Assembly: GCF_013366925.1 (NCBI RefSeq)
Contig: NZ_JAALDK010000002.1
Span: forward strand, 806,001 to 870,000
Direction: 5' to 3'
From: Paraburkholderia youngii
Lineage (GTDB): Bacteria; Pseudomonadota; Gammaproteobacteria; Burkholderiales; Burkholderiaceae
DNA: 64,000 nucleotides
Shown here: positions 51,682-61,127 of the stretch, in pieces
Layout of the letters: each line of letters begins with the position of its first letter
Position numbering within the stretch: position 1 is the first letter of the stretch
Notes under the pieces: generated by a model
The model's database searches: none
The model's input: the letters and a program-made list of their open reading frames with translations, nothing else
What the model was told of the DNA's origin: nothing
Made by a program: the position numbers and the translations under genes

Positions 51682-53391
51682 TCACCAGATCTTTTGCGCG
51701 CCGCTCGAATGCAGCGCCGCGATGTAACCGAACACGAACGATGCGCCGATGCTGCTGCCGGCGCCCGGATAACACCGGCCAACCACGGATGCCGTGCAGT
51801 TGCCGGTGGCGTACAGCCCAGGGATTTGCGAACCGTCGTCCTTCAGCACACGTCCGAACTCGTCAGTCACGAGACCGCCTGCAGTGCCGACATCGCCTGG
51901 ATACATGCGCACCGCGTAGAACGGGCCCTGCTCGATCGGCCCGAGATTCGGGTTCGGTTTGATGGTCGGGTCACCATGGCAGCGATCGAATGCACGCGAG
52001 CCGCGGCCGTAATCTTCGTCGACGCCCGTTTTGCAGAAGCCGTTGAAGCGCTGGACGGTCTTGAGCAGGCCAGCGCGATCGATGCCGCATTTCGCGGCTA
52101 GCTCTTCGAGCGTGTCGGCCTTGATCATGTATCCACTGTCGAGCCACTTCTGCGGAATCTGGCCCGGCATCGCGGTGCCCCACGGGTAATATTTGCGCTG
52201 GCGGCTGTCCATCACGACCCACGCGGGCACCGCCTTTCCCGTCTGCTTGTGGCGCTCGTACATGCGTTGACCGATCTCCATGTACGCTCCCGCTTCGTCG
52301 CAAAAGCGCTCGCCATCCTGATCGACCATGATCGAAAACGGCAGCGAGAGGTCGAGGTGATGCATGAACGGCAACGGCGAACCATCCGGAGCGCGCGCAC
52401 CTTCCGGCAGTTCCTCGTTGGGGCCGAGCGACGTCACGACCCACCACGCTTCTTCCATGCAATCCACCGCGCCGCCGAGCGCGATCGCAGCTTGCAGGAT
52501 TTCACCGGTATCGCCTGGATTCGCATTGGTCCAATCCGCGGACGACGGCTGCGGCTGGTACTTGCGGCGCATTTCAGCGTTGTGTGAAAAGCCACCCGTA
52601 TTGAGCAGCACGCCCTGACGAGCGCGCACGCGCAACTCGCGGCCGCTGCGCACTGCGACAATGCCGACCACCCGCCCCTCCTCGACGATGAACTCCCGCA
52701 CCGGCGTGTCCGTCCAGATCGGCACGTTCGCGCGCAGCGCCATCTGAAGCATGCGCCCCTGAATCGCCGCACCGTTCGCCACGAGCTCCTTGCCGGTGAT
52801 CTTCTGATAAAGCATGCGGCCGCCGAGCTGCATCGCCTTGCGCTTGCCGCCCCACGTCCGCTTCATCAGAAACAGTGTCGGGTACTCGTCCGAGTTGGCT
52901 GGCATCGACGGGCCTTTATAGCGCGACAAGCGCGGCGCCCATTCGCCCAGTTCCTTCACGTCGAACAACTTCGCCAATAGCGAGCGGCCACGGGGCTCCC
53001 CGCCGGGCAGCGTGTCGTAGTAATCGGACCAGCCGTCCGCGTACACGAACTGCATCCCCTGCTGCTCGAGAAACTCGGCCATCTTCGGCCCGGTGCGCAG
53101 GTAAGCCTCGCGTCGCGCATGCGAGGTGCCCGGACCTTGATACGTCACCGCGGCGTCGAAGTACTGCCGTGCGCGCTCATACGAATCGCTTACGCCGTGG
53201 CGCTTCATCACGTGATTGTTCGGCAGCCACCAGACACCGCCCGAATAGCCGGTCGAGCCACCGACCTTCGCCTGCTTCTCGATGATCAGCGCTTCCTTGC
53301 CCACCGACTTGCAGGCAAGCGCCGCACACATCGAACCACCGCCGCTGCCGACCACCACGAAGTCGTACGTTGCGTCCCAGCTCGTCGACAT
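51682..53391 (-). CDS. KstD-like FAD-dependent dehydrogenase
   Basis: This 569-residue flavoprotein resembles 3-ketosteroid delta1-dehydrogenase. FAD binds at GSGGGS (15-20). Near the C-terminus CYPGAGSSIGASFVFGYIAA matches the KstD pattern; Tyr541 and Gly545 correspond to Tyr487 and Gly491 of the Rhodococcus enzyme, which protonate and hold the 3-keto group. It would desaturate a cyclic ketone next to the carbonyl. Other KstD tyrosines cannot be placed by eye. Its ATG shares one base with the Rieske gene stop (TGATG) and has GGAGGAG. Confidence 0.85.
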   Translation of the reverse strand: MSTSWDATYDFVVVGSGGGSMCAALACKSVGKEALIIEKQAKVGGSTGYSGGVWWLPNNHVMKRHGVSDSYERARQYFDAAVTYQGPGTSHARREAYLRTGPKMAEFLEQQGMQFVYADGWSDYYDTLPGGEPRGRSLLAKLFDVKELGEWAPRLSRYKGPSMPANSDEYPTLFLMKRTWGGKRKAMQLGGRMLYQKITGKELVANGAAIQGRMLQMALRANVPIWTDTPVREFIVEEGRVVGIVAVRSGRELRVRARQGVLLNTGGFSHNAEMRRKYQPQPSSADWTNANPGDTGEILQAAIALGGAVDCMEEAWWVVTSLGPNEELPEGARAPDGSPLPFMHHLDLSLPFSIMVDQDGERFCDEAGAYMEIGQRMYERHKQTGKAVPAWVVMDSRQRKYYPWGTAMPGQIPQKWLDSGYMIKADTLEELAAKCGIDRAGLLKTVQRFNGFCKTGVDEDYGRGSRAFDRCHGDPTIKPNPNLGPIEQGPFYAVRMYPGDVGTAGGLVTDEFGRVLKDDGSQIPGLYATGNCTASVVGRCYPGAGSSIGASFVFGYIAALHSSGAQKIW

Positions 53392-54749
53392 CACTCCTCC
53401 CGCGCGATGAATTCGCGCAGCGCGCGATGGAAGTTCGAAACCGACGTTTCCTGCAGCGGATTCGTGCGCGAACCCTTGAAGCCGCGCGACTTCATCCCCT
53501 GCTGCACGTTGGTCATGTTCTGGAAGTCCTGCCACAGGATCAGGCCGAAGTTTTCCTGAGCGTTCTCTTTCCAGTCATCAACACCGTAGTAGAACTCGCG
53601 CTTGAGCGGCGGCTCCGCGCCCGGCGCGAAGCGCTGCAGCGACCAGATGTCGTAGATGCACGAATCGGGGTTATCGCCGTCCGGGCGCGCGCGGTAAAAG
53701 AGCGCGCCGTCGGGGTACGGAAGAAACACGAGGTTCGGGAAGACATGCCAGTCCGCTCCCGCGCGACCGAGTTGCTCGAACGTGATCTCCGGCCAGCCGG
53801 CGCCCTCGGCGATCGCCGCTTCGCGCTGGAAATCCATTGCCTTTGCGAGGACTTCGAACTGGTTACCCGAGGGCGACATTTCCGTCATCAGCCGCTTCGC
53901 CGCTTCGTAGTCGCGCGCGGTATTGATTGCTTTCAGGGTCTCTTCCATCACACGGAAGAAGTTGACGAGACCCTGACGCACGTCCTCCGGCATCGGCTTG
54001 CCGGTTCGCGGTGACGGCGCGCCGATCATGCGCGTGGCCGTCGAGTAGCCGAACATGCCGTGGCGGCCGTAGGCAAAGCTTCGCGTTACGTCATCTCCCG
54101 CGACATCCAGCAACTGAGGATGTGTTGCCGCGACGTGATAACCCTCGGTGAACGCTTCGAGTGCAACCTTCCAGTTGCACGGAAGACGAATCGACTTGTA
54201 CCAGCGGTAGCGCATCTTCTCGAACTCGAAGCAGTTCGTGATCTCCGGTACCGGATCGAGGAATTTAGCGAGCGGCTCCGCGTTCGGGTCCATGTTGATG
54301 AACACGAAGCCGCCCCACGTGTCCACCAGAACATCGGTGAGACGCAGATCACCGTCAGTCATTTCCTCGCAGCCGGCCCAGTCGTCACGATCGAGCACGC
54401 GCGCGACGCCGCCATCCAGATTCCACTGCCATCCGTGATAGGCACAGTGAAATTTCGAGGCCTTGCCGCTGCCGTTGGTCAAGCGACGGCCACGATGCTG
54501 ACAGACGTTGAAAAAGGCCTTGATCTGATCGGCCGCCGTTCGCACCACGATGATCGATTCGCCGGCCACGTCGAAGGTGACGTAGTCGCCGACGTTGGGA
54601 ATTTCTTCCAGCCGACATGCAACCTGCCACACGTGCGGCCACAGGCGCTCGTTCTCCCGCTCGAGAAATTGCTTCGACAGGTAACTGTCCTTCGGCACAA
54701 AATCGAGACGGACCGTGTGTTCACCCGAATCGGGACCTCTGTTACCCAT
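53391..54749 (-). CDS. Rieske non-haem iron oxygenase, alpha subunit
   Basis: This 452-residue oxygenase binds a Rieske cluster through Cys83, His85, Cys102 and His105 (VCQHRG and HCAYHGW). Iron in the catalytic domain is held by His205 and His210 in EGYHVAATHP. It needs electrons from a ferredoxin and reductase, such as those at 38775-40379; none is adjacent. It is the first gene of the long leftward operon and overlaps the KstD-like gene. The steroid parallel is KshA plus KstD, but this protein is longer than KshA and the family assignment remains broad. Confidence 0.9.
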   Translation of the reverse strand: MGNRGPDSGEHTVRLDFVPKDSYLSKQFLERENERLWPHVWQVACRLEEIPNVGDYVTFDVAGESIIVVRTAADQIKAFFNVCQHRGRRLTNGSGKASKFHCAYHGWQWNLDGGVARVLDRDDWAGCEEMTDGDLRLTDVLVDTWGGFVFINMDPNAEPLAKFLDPVPEITNCFEFEKMRYRWYKSIRLPCNWKVALEAFTEGYHVAATHPQLLDVAGDDVTRSFAYGRHGMFGYSTATRMIGAPSPRTGKPMPEDVRQGLVNFFRVMEETLKAINTARDYEAAKRLMTEMSPSGNQFEVLAKAMDFQREAAIAEGAGWPEITFEQLGRAGADWHVFPNLVFLPYPDGALFYRARPDGDNPDSCIYDIWSLQRFAPGAEPPLKREFYYGVDDWKENAQENFGLILWQDFQNMTNVQQGMKSRGFKGSRTNPLQETSVSNFHRALREFIAREE

Positions 54750-54852
54750 TGCTATCTCCTTCGTGATGTGGCCGGCGTAGGCGCCGGTTCCGACTCTTTA
54801 TGTTGTGGCCGGGTGGTTCGCAATCGATATGCAACGACCGGTTCAATTGTTG

Positions 54853-54896
54853 TGAACGGCGTTCAGATGCTAGGCTGACGCCCGAATTGCTGTCAA
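54853..54896 (-). promoter_or_regulatory. Promoter and perfect TGAAC-type operator of the long operon
   Basis: Read leftward, TTGACA (54896-54891), an 18-base spacer and TAGCAT (54872-54867) form a strong promoter. One base later lies TGAACG-C-CGTTCA (54865-54853), a perfect copy of the shared palindrome, at the likely transcription start. It controls the roughly 13.5-kb unit from the Rieske oxygenase gene. Confidence 0.75.
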
Positions 54897-54908
54897 TCCG
54901 GGCGAACG

Positions 54909-55841
54909 TCAATCGAGCGCTGCGGTCAGCGCCGGAACAGCTTCGAACAGGTCCGCACTGAGACCGTAGTCGGCCACCTGAAAGATCGGTGCCTCTGCGT
55001 CTTTATTAATCGCGACGATGACCTTCGAATCCTTCATGCCGGCGAGGTGCTGAATCGCTCCCGAGATGCCCACCGCGATATACAACTGAGGCGCGACGAT
55101 CTTGCCCGTCTGACCGACCTGATAATCGTTCGGCACGAAGCCGGCGTCGACCGCCGCACGCGACGCGCCCACGGCCGCACCAAGCTTGTCCGCAAGCGCG
55201 TCGAGGAGCTTGAAGTTGTCACCGTTCTGCATGCCACGGCCGCCCGACACCACGATGTTTGCCGCCGCAAGCTCCGGCCGGCTCGATTTCGTGAGTTCCT
55301 GCCCGACAAAGCGGGCCCTATCGAAAGCCGGCGCCGATGCAACAGCGCGTGACGGCGCGGCGGTCGAACCGGTCGCTGCTGCATCGAACGCGGTCGGGCG
55401 AATGGTGATGACTTTGATCGGGTCGGACGATTGCACTGTTGCTAGTGCATTGCCGGCATAGATCGGACGCACGAAAACATCGGCAGCCTTGAAGGCAACG
55501 ACATCGGAAATCTGCGCGCTATCGAGCAGCGCGGCCGCACGGGGCATGAAGTTTTTGCCCACCGCCGTGGACGCTGCGATCACGTGTGTATAAGCGCGGG
55601 CCAACGAGACCACGAGTGCGGCGAGGTTTTCCGGTAACCCGTGCGCGTATTCGGGTGCTTCCGCGACGAGCACTTCGGCGACACCGGCTACGTTCGCGGC
55701 TTGCTCGACGACGGCCGACGCGCCGTGGCCCGCCACCAGCACATGAATGTCGCCACCCACTGCGCCCGCCGCCGTGATGGCGTTGAGCGTGGCGCGCTTC
55801 AGGGTCGCATTGTCGTGTTCGGCGATAACGAGAATAGTCAT
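54909..55841 (-). CDS. etfA: Electron transfer flavoprotein, alpha subunit
   Basis: This 310-residue protein is ETF-alpha. The C-terminal FAD-binding domain shows [12 protein letters not shown] and [13 protein letters not shown], and [21 protein letters not shown] is the family signature (seen in parts). It forms a heterodimer with EtfB, accepts electrons from acyl-CoA dehydrogenases and passes them to ETF-ubiquinone oxidoreductase. The gene is two bases after etfB. This is probably a second, pathway-linked copy, because it is under the shared operator. Confidence 0.95.
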   Translation of the reverse strand: MTILVIAEHDNATLKRATLNAITAAGAVGGDIHVLVAGHGASAVVEQAANVAGVAEVLVAEAPEYAHGLPENLAALVVSLARAYTHVIAASTAVGKNFMPRAAALLDSAQISDVVAFKAADVFVRPIYAGNALATVQSSDPIKVITIRPTAFDAAATGSTAAPSRAVASAPAFDRARFVGQELTKSSRPELAAANIVVSGGRGMQNGDNFKLLDALADKLGAAVGASRAAVDAGFVPNDYQVGQTGKIVAPQLYIAVGISGAIQHLAGMKDSKVIVAINKDAEAPIFQVADYGLSADLFEAVPALTAALD

Positions 55842-55843
55842 GA

Positions 55844-56593
55844 TCAGATCACCTTCGCTTCGTTTCGAAGCTTTTCAATCAGCGCTGCAACATCCGGAAC
55901 CATCACACCGCCCTTGCGCGCCGGTGGCTCGGTCACTTCGAGAACCTTCAGGCGAGGCGCGACGTCAACGCCCAGCGCTTCAGGATTCAGCGTATCGAGA
56001 GGCTTCTTCTTCGCTTTCATGATGTTGGGCAGCGTCACATAGCGTGGACTGTTCAGGCGCAGATCAGTCGTGATCACCGCGGGCAGATCGAGAGCGACGC
56101 GTTCGAGACCGCCATCGATTTCACGCGTGACGAGCAGTTGCTGACCATCCACTTCCGTCTTGAACGCAAACGTCGCTTGCGGCCAGCCGAGCAATGCGGC
56201 GAGCTTCTGCCCGGTTTGACCAGCGTCGTTGTCGATGGCCTGCTTGCCGAGCAAGAACAGTTGCGGGTTTTCCCGCGCGGCTACGGCGGCCAGCAGCTTT
56301 GCGACCGCGAGCGGCTGCAGATCCGCATCGCTCTCCACTAGCACCGCACGATCCGCCCCCATGGCGAGTGCCGTACGCAGTACCTCCTGCGATTGCGCGG
56401 TGCCCGCCGATACCACGACGACTTCAGTCGCAACGCCTGCTTCCTTGAGGCGCACCGCCTCCTCCACCGCGATCTCGTCGAACGGGTTCATGGCCATTTT
56501 TACGTTGGCCAGATCGACGCCCGAGCCGTCGGACTTGACCCGAGGTTTCACGTTGTAGTCGATCACGCGCTTCACCGCGACCAGTATCTTCAA
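55844..56593 (-). CDS. etfB: Electron transfer flavoprotein, beta subunit, TTG start
   Basis: This 249-residue protein is ETF-beta, recognised by [19 protein letters not shown] at the start, [18 protein letters not shown] and GADRAVLVE. The start codon is TTG at 56593, with GGAG seven bases upstream. No ATG occurs near the conserved N-terminus, so the weak start seems genuine and could balance subunit levels. It leads a two-gene operon with etfA. Confidence 0.95.
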   Translation of the reverse strand: MKILVAVKRVIDYNVKPRVKSDGSGVDLANVKMAMNPFDEIAVEEAVRLKEAGVATEVVVVSAGTAQSQEVLRTALAMGADRAVLVESDADLQPLAVAKLLAAVAARENPQLFLLGKQAIDNDAGQTGQKLAALLGWPQATFAFKTEVDGQQLLVTREIDGGLERVALDLPAVITTDLRLNSPRYVTLPNIMKAKKKPLDTLNPEALGVDVAPRLKVLEVTEPPARKGGVMVPDVAALIEKLRNEAKVI

Positions 56594-56615
56594 TTTGACG
56601 CTCCGAACGCTTTGT

Positions 56616-56660
56616 TGAACAATGTTCTATATTCTGAACCGTTTTTTTTGTAGCTGTCAA
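56616..56660 (-). promoter_or_regulatory. Promoter and TGAAC-type operator of etfBA
   Basis: Read leftward, TTGACA (56660-56655), an 18-base spacer and CAGAAT (56636-56631) are followed after two bases by AGAAC-ATT-GTTCA (56628-56616). The -10 box and the two-base gap equal those of the promoter at 22748-22791. The site could also regulate the rightward gene at 56731. Confidence 0.65.
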
Positions 56661-56730
56661 CGAGAAGAATGAGGAAAGCGTCCCTCGGCGATCAATTCGA
56701 CGCCCTTGTTCAACACCAAGGAGACGACAA

Positions 56731-57741
56731 ATGAAGCTCTATCGATGTGAGCGTTTCGAAGGCATTGCGGGACTGGCGTTATGCGAGGAACCCGATCCGG
56801 CGCCACCTGGCGCTCATCAGGTATCGGTGCAGGTCAACGCGAGTTCGCTAAATTTCCGCGAGTTGCTGCTGATGAATGGAGCGTTTCGCGACTGGATGGC
56901 ACCGAACTTCATTCCGGCCTCGGACGGCGCGGGGGTCGTGCTCGCGGTCGGCGCAAGTGTACGGCGCTTCAAACCGGGCGACCGGGTGATGGCCAATTTC
57001 GCGGAGAATTGGCACGGCGGAGCGCGCCCGCAACACGCAGATACTTTGGGCCGCGGCGCCATCGTCGAAGGGATGCTCCGCGACAAAGTCGTACTGAGTG
57101 AGGAAGAGCTGATTGGTGTTCCCGAGCACCTTTCCGACGAGGAAGCCGCGACACTGCCGTGCGCCGCCGTCACCGCATGGAACGCACTGTGTCAGCATGC
57201 GCCCCTGCTGCCGGGCCAGACCGTCCTCGTGCAAGGTTCCGGCGGCGTATCGATCTTCGCTCTGCAGCTAGCACGTCTTTTCGGCGCCCGGGTGATCGCC
57301 ACTTCGTCCAGCGAATCGAAACTGAAACGCCTGGCCGAACTGGGCGCAGACGCGACCATCAACTACCGCGACACGCCCAATTGGGAAGACGCCGTGCTGC
57401 GCCTGACCAATGGCCTTGGGGTCGATCTCGTCGTCGAGGTGGGCGGGGCTCAAACGTTCGGCAAGTCGGTTGCTTGCACACGGGACGGCGGCCGGATCAG
57501 CGTCGTCGGGCTGCTGACCGGTGCCCCCTCCCCCAGCGAGGGATTCTTCGCGCGCGGACTGACGATCGCACCGATCCGCGTCGGCTCCCGCCAGGACTTC
57601 GAATCGATGAACCGCGCAATCGCATTGCACAAACTGCGGCCGGTGATCGACTCGGTCTATGACTTCGCACATGTACCGGATGCGCTTCGGCACCTCGAAA
57701 GCCAGAAACATTTCGGCAAGATCGTCATTCGCCACCAGTAA
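56731..57741 (+). CDS. MDR-superfamily NAD(P)-dependent oxidoreductase
   Basis: This 336-residue medium-chain dehydrogenase/reductase has the nucleotide-binding loop VQGSGGVSIFALQLARL and the N-terminal GroES-like domain. The zinc-ligand cysteine and histidine of classical alcohol dehydrogenases are missing (NFRELLLMNG), so it is likely a zinc-free quinone or enone reductase type. Enone reduction would complement the KstD- and OYE-type enzymes. The start has AAGGAG. It is followed 32 bases later by an SDR gene. Confidence 0.88.
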   Translation: MKLYRCERFEGIAGLALCEEPDPAPPGAHQVSVQVNASSLNFRELLLMNGAFRDWMAPNFIPASDGAGVVLAVGASVRRFKPGDRVMANFAENWHGGARPQHADTLGRGAIVEGMLRDKVVLSEEELIGVPEHLSDEEAATLPCAAVTAWNALCQHAPLLPGQTVLVQGSGGVSIFALQLARLFGARVIATSSSESKLKRLAELGADATINYRDTPNWEDAVLRLTNGLGVDLVVEVGGAQTFGKSVACTRDGGRISVVGLLTGAPSPSEGFFARGLTIAPIRVGSRQDFESMNRAIALHKLRPVIDSVYDFAHVPDALRHLESQKHFGKIVIRHQ

Positions 57742-57773
57742 TCAGCCTTCCCATCATTCACGGGAGTCAGACA

Positions 57774-58556
57774 ATGAAACTCTTTTCACTGGAAGGACAA
57801 ATCGCGCTCGTCACGGGCGCATCGCGCGGTCTCGGCTTTGCGATGGCGAGCGCCTTGGCGTCTGCGGGCGCGCGCGTGATTCTTTGTGCGCGATCGCGCG
57901 CGAGCCTCGAGACCGCGGCGGAGTCGATTCGCAAAACGGGCGGCACCGTCGATATCGAACCGTTCGATCTCACCGATCACAATGCGATCAGAAACGGCGT
58001 GCGCAACGTTCTCGCTCGTCACGGCCGCATCGACGTACTGCTCAACAACGCGGGCATTTGCGAGTGGAGCGATTTTCTCCAGTCGAGCGTCGATATGTGG
58101 CAAAGAACGATGGATACCAACGTCACGGCCGCATACCTGCTCGCGCAGGAAGTGGCGCGCCCGATGATCGAACGCGGACACGGACGCATCATCAACGTCG
58201 GGTCTTATGTGTCGGTGCTCGGCCGCGAGAAGCTTCAAGCGTACGTGGCCAGTAAGCACGCGGTTGCCGGACTCACGAAATCGCTCGGTGCGGAGCTGGG
58301 GCGACACGGCATTCGTTGCAACGGCATCTGCCCCGGCTACTTCCTCACGGATATGGCTGAGCCCGTCACATCGAATCCGCAAATGAAGGAGATCGTGCGC
58401 TCGCACATTTCGGTTGGCCGTTGGGGCAATCCCGAGGAACTAGGCGGCGTCGCCGTGTTTCTCGCGTCGCAGGCCAGCTCTTACATGAATGGCCAAATGC
58501 TGATGGTCGACGGCGGAGTCTCGGAGATCCTGAGCTTTTCGATGTCCGTGGTGTAG
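57774..58556 (+). CDS. Short-chain dehydrogenase/reductase, gluconate 5-dehydrogenase-like
   Basis: This 260-residue SDR has TGASRGLG at 14-21, NNAG, a serine in NVGSYVS and the catalytic YVASK, with MVDGG near the end. It is of the gluconate-5-dehydrogenase-like type that accepts many ring alcohols. The ribosome site is GGGAG. With the preceding MDR gene it forms a rightward pair that ends at the strong hairpin at 58595. Confidence 0.88.
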   Translation: MKLFSLEGQIALVTGASRGLGFAMASALASAGARVILCARSRASLETAAESIRKTGGTVDIEPFDLTDHNAIRNGVRNVLARHGRIDVLLNNAGICEWSDFLQSSVDMWQRTMDTNVTAAYLLAQEVARPMIERGHGRIINVGSYVSVLGREKLQAYVASKHAVAGLTKSLGAELGRHGIRCNGICPGYFLTDMAEPVTSNPQMKEIVRSHISVGRWGNPEELGGVAVFLASQASSYMNGQMLMVDGGVSEILSFSMSVV

Positions 58557-58594
58557 GGCCGAGCGGCCAGCGGGCCAACTTATTTGTGCTGCGA

Positions 58595-58625
58595 GGCGGT
58601 GCCGCGCGCAACGCGCGGCACCGCC
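58595..58625. terminator. Bidirectional terminator between SDR and RND genes
   Basis: GGCGGTGCCGCGCG at 58595-58608 and its exact complement at 58612-58625 form a 14-bp stem with a 3-base loop, between the convergent SDR and transporter genes. Confidence 0.8.
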
Positions 58626-58634
58626 ACATACTCG

Positions 58635-61115
58635 CTACCGCAGCGTGACCTCGCCGCTACAAGCTTCGACGTTCGCCGAACTAGCCGCTCCCCCCCTCGC
58701 CACCGCCTTGCGCGAAATTCCCTGCAGAAGAAAATGCGACAGCGCCGGGATCAAGATCAGCGCACCTATCATGTTCCACAGGAACATGAACGTTAGTAGG
58801 ATGCCCATGTCGGCCTGAAACTTGATCGGTGAAAAGGCCCATGTCACAACGCCGGCAGCCAGCGTCACGCCGACCAGCGCCACGACCTTGCCCGTGAACT
58901 GCACCGCATGACGATAAGCTACGCGCAGCGGCTGCCCCGCACGCTGATACGCGAGCTGCACGCTCAGCAGATAGAGCGCATAGTCGACGCCAATCCCCAC
59001 GCCCAGCGCGATCACCGGCAGCGTCGCCACCTTCACGCCGATGCCGAGCTTGACCATCAGCGCCTCGCACAGCACCGAGGTGACTCCGAGCGGCACGACG
59101 GCCACCACGACCGCGCGCCAGCTGCGGAACGTGATGAAGCACAGCAGGATCACCGCCGCATACACCATGAACAGCATGGTGCGGTTCGCTTTTGCGACGA
59201 CCACGTTCGTCACTGCATCGATGCCAGCCGAGCCGGCAACCATCAGGAACTGGTGGTCGGCGTCGCTATGTTCTTTCGCGAATGCCTCCGCCGCCTCCAT
59301 GACACGCGAGAGCGTCGCGGCTTTGTGATCGGTCAGATAGGCGATCACGGGAGCCGTGCCGCAAGTTTGGCTCAGTAGGTCCGGATGATCGAGCAGGATC
59401 TGCCACACCGTCTTGTTGACGATCGAAGGCACGCGGTCGACCGTGTACCACTTCGGGTAGCCCTCGTAGAAGCCCGCCGTCACCCAGCGCGCGAGGCCAC
59501 CGACCGAAGTCGTCGTCTGCACGCCCGGCACGTTGCGCAGTGTGGCTTCGAGTCGGTCAGCCTCGAGAACGAGCGGGAAATTGTTGGCGTCGCAAGTGCC
59601 GTGCGACGACTTGCCAACCACGACGAAAAGATCGCTCGACAGGCCGAAATGCGCATTGACGTAGGCGTTGTCGAGGTTGTAGCGCGAGTCTGGACGAAGC
59701 TCAGGCGCGCCCGAATCGAGGTCGCCGATCTGCAGATGCTGACTGATCGACCAGCCGAACGCCGTGAGTGCCGCCGCGCAAACGATCGCACCCACGGCCC
59801 AGCGGCGTTCGGTGAAGCGGTCGAGCAGGTTCCACAGCGCGCCTGCCGACGAGGTTCCGCGCGCCTCGTTCTGCTCGCCGCGCACGCTGCGTCGTGCCGC
59901 TGACGGACTGACGCCAATGTATGAAAGCAGTACCGGCAGCAGCAGCAGATTCGTGAACACGAGCACGCCCACGCCAACGCTCGCCGTGAACGCCAGATCC
60001 TTGATCACCGGAATGTCGATGACCATCAGCACCGCGAAGCCAACCACGTCCGCGAGCAACGCCGTGAGACCGGCGAGGAAAAGCCGCCGGAACGTGTAGC
60101 GTGCCGCCACGTAGCGATGGGTGCCGCGCCCGATGTCCTGCGTGATCCCGTTCATCTTCTGTGCGCCATGCGATACGCCGATGGCGAAAACGAGGAACGG
60201 GACCAGTACCGAATAGGGATCGAGCACATAGCCGAGCGAGCGAATGATGCCGAGCTGCCAGACGACGGCAATCAGCGAACATGCCACCACCAGCAGCGTG
60301 CTGCGATAGCAGCGCGTGTACAGAAAGATCACGCCGAGCGCAATCGCCGCGGCCACGCCGAAGTACATCGCCACCAGCTTGAGGCCGTCGATCAGGTCGC
60401 CGATCAGCTTCGCGAAGCCCACCACGTGCACGTGCACCTCGCCGTGACCCTCCTTCTTGATGACCTCGTCGATCTGGTGCGAGAGCTTCGCGTAGTCGAG
60501 CGCCTTGCCGGTATCGGCATAGTGATCGAGCAGGGGCAACTGGATCATGCTCGAATGCAGATCATTCGACACGATGCTGCCCACGATGTTTGCGCGCGCT
60601 ACGTTCGTGCGCAGCTGTGCGATGGCCTGTGCGGACGCGTCGAAGCCGTCCGGCATCACCGGGCCGCCCGCGAAGCCATTCTCCGTGACCACGTTCCAGC
60701 GCACGATCGGCATCCAGATCGACTTCACGCCAGGACGGTCGACGCCCGGAATCAGGAACAACGCATCATTGACGCGTCGCAGCGCGGCAAGATACTTCGG
60801 ATCGTAGATGTCGCCCGAGGGATTCTCGACGACGATCCGCAGCGAATTGCCGAGCCCTTTAAGGTCCGCCTTGTTGGCGAGATAGTTCTTGATGTACGGA
60901 TGCGACAGCGGAATCATCTTCTCGAAGCTCGCATTCACATCGAGACGCAGCGCCTGAAACCCTAGCACCGCCGTGATGATCGCGCAGATGACGATGAGCC
61001 AGGGACGGCGGTTGAAGATCAACCGTTCAAGCGCGTTGCCTGAACGTGAATCGAACTGGGCAAGATCCGCCACAACGGGCATCTTGTCGAATTGGGCATT
61101 GTTGCCGCCAGCCAT
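58635..61115 (-). CDS. RND-superfamily (MmpL-like) transporter
   Basis: This 826-residue membrane protein has the MMPL/RND plan: one N-terminal helix (about 34-53), a large periplasmic loop, five to six helices, a second periplasmic loop (with GDLDSGAPELRPDSRYN) and a final helix set containing GIGVDYALYL. MmpL-type pumps move hydrophobic molecules with proton flow. Here it is cotranscribed with YCF48-like and DUF1329 proteins, a set often found with steroid and other hydrophobic-compound pathways in proteobacteria. Import versus export is not decided by the sequence. AAAAGGGAG precedes the ATG. Confidence 0.88.
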   Translation of the reverse strand: MAGGNNAQFDKMPVVADLAQFDSRSGNALERLIFNRRPWLIVICAIITAVLGFQALRLDVNASFEKMIPLSHPYIKNYLANKADLKGLGNSLRIVVENPSGDIYDPKYLAALRRVNDALFLIPGVDRPGVKSIWMPIVRWNVVTENGFAGGPVMPDGFDASAQAIAQLRTNVARANIVGSIVSNDLHSSMIQLPLLDHYADTGKALDYAKLSHQIDEVIKKEGHGEVHVHVVGFAKLIGDLIDGLKLVAMYFGVAAAIALGVIFLYTRCYRSTLLVVACSLIAVVWQLGIIRSLGYVLDPYSVLVPFLVFAIGVSHGAQKMNGITQDIGRGTHRYVAARYTFRRLFLAGLTALLADVVGFAVLMVIDIPVIKDLAFTASVGVGVLVFTNLLLLPVLLSYIGVSPSAARRSVRGEQNEARGTSSAGALWNLLDRFTERRWAVGAIVCAAALTAFGWSISQHLQIGDLDSGAPELRPDSRYNLDNAYVNAHFGLSSDLFVVVGKSSHGTCDANNFPLVLEADRLEATLRNVPGVQTTTSVGGLARWVTAGFYEGYPKWYTVDRVPSIVNKTVWQILLDHPDLLSQTCGTAPVIAYLTDHKAATLSRVMEAAEAFAKEHSDADHQFLMVAGSAGIDAVTNVVVAKANRTMLFMVYAAVILLCFITFRSWRAVVVAVVPLGVTSVLCEALMVKLGIGVKVATLPVIALGVGIGVDYALYLLSVQLAYQRAGQPLRVAYRHAVQFTGKVVALVGVTLAAGVVTWAFSPIKFQADMGILLTFMFLWNMIGALILIPALSHFLLQGISRKAVARGGAASSANVEACSGEVTLR

Positions 61116-61127
61116 GTCTGCTCCCTT

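Noticed and set aside
51682..54749. A complete steroid-degradation cluster
   Set aside because: KstD-like, Rieske and hydroxysteroid-dehydrogenase-like proteins occur, but ring-A/B enzymes such as a meta-cleavage dioxygenase and its hydrolase are absent from the window, so naming the substrate a steroid would go beyond the evidence.
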